DNA of 5,295 bases from Nitrospirae bacterium RBG_13_39_12 (GTDB lineage Bacteria > Nitrospirota > Thermodesulfovibrionia > Thermodesulfovibrionales > SM23-35), in the NCBI GenBank assembly GCA_001805125.1, contig MHEF01000036.1:11683-16977 (forward strand), written 5' to 3'. The notes under the pieces were generated by a model. It did not search any database. It saw only the letters and a program-made list of their open reading frames with translations, and was not told the origin of the DNA. This document shows positions 5,198 to 5,295 of the stretch, piece by piece. Position numbers and translations under genes: made by a program. The stretch's first letter is position 1. Each line of letters opens with the position of its first letter.

Positions 5198-5295
5198 ATG
5201 ACAGGAAAAACCTGATGAGGATGATGAGGATGCTAAGTTAAGAACAACAGTTACTGTTTCCGGAACGATCGTTCTGAAATCTAAATCGTTTACAA
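5198..5295 (+). pseudogene. Possible start of a frameshifted gene at the right edge
   Basis: AAGAAGG (5184-5190 region) precedes an ATG at 5198, but that frame stops after five codons (MTGKT, TGA at 5213). Dropping one A from the A5 run at 5206-5210 would join MTGK to PDEDDEDAKLRTTVTV..., a frame open to the window end whose acidic head and beta-rich, alternating hydrophobic stretch look protein-like. The protein is not recognised. It may be a real pseudogene, a sequencing error in a homopolymer, or chance, since only about 95 nt are open. Confidence 0.3.

Noticed and set aside
5214..5231. 9-bp tandem GATGAGGAT x2
   Set aside because: It is most simply explained as acidic Asp/Glu codons of the possible right-edge gene; no separate repeat function is supported.
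5263..5274. 12-bp perfect palindrome GAACGATCGTTC
   Set aside because: It is isolated, lies in the possibly coding right edge and has no promoter context; such palindromes occur by chance.

Overview
The window (about 40% G+C by eye) looks like chromosomal DNA of an uncultured or anaerobic Gram-negative-type bacterium that makes heme by the C5 (glutamyl-tRNA) route. The gene order ccsB-hemA-hemC, a small 'CELGCF'-ending protein ahead of it, and a TM1586-type nitroreductase would fit Nitrospirota or a deltaproteobacterial lineage. That placement is inference from gene content and not a phylogenetic result.

Right to left on the minus strand (3736 to 417) lies a compact four-gene operon: a 56-residue HTH-like cysteine protein, a CcsA/CcsB/HemX-family multi-pass membrane heme protein, glutamyl-tRNA reductase (hemA) and hydroxymethylbilane synthase (hemC). 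Every junction overlaps (TGATG, ATGA and a 14-nt overlap), which suggests translational coupling. A sigma70-like promoter with an embedded inverted repeat sits just before the first gene. HemA and HemC supply early tetrapyrrole precursors, and the CcsB-like protein links this to heme handling or cytochrome c maturation. No hemD, hemB or resB is present in the window. hemC carries two in-frame, sequence-related insertions made of degenerate 7-bp repeats.

After hemC come about 190 bp with no gene or clear terminator, then a minus-strand HigBA-type toxin-antitoxin remnant running off the left edge. It has a textbook promoter (TTGACT-17-TATAAT) with a palindromic operator in its spacer. The toxin frame is only 35 codons and appears to fuse the N- and C-terminal ends of a Gp49/HigB-like toxin after an in-frame internal deletion. 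The antitoxin start, its Shine-Dalgarno sequence and the ATGA coupling are intact.

Rightwards of the heme operon, about 540 bp of AT-rich DNA holds a strong hairpin, an exact 14-bp tandem duplication and a start-less open frame. Then a plus-strand TM1586-type nitroreductase (4231-5034) follows. The last 260 bp hold no secure gene, but near the right edge there is a ribosome-binding site and ATG whose frame would continue only if one A of an A5 run were removed.
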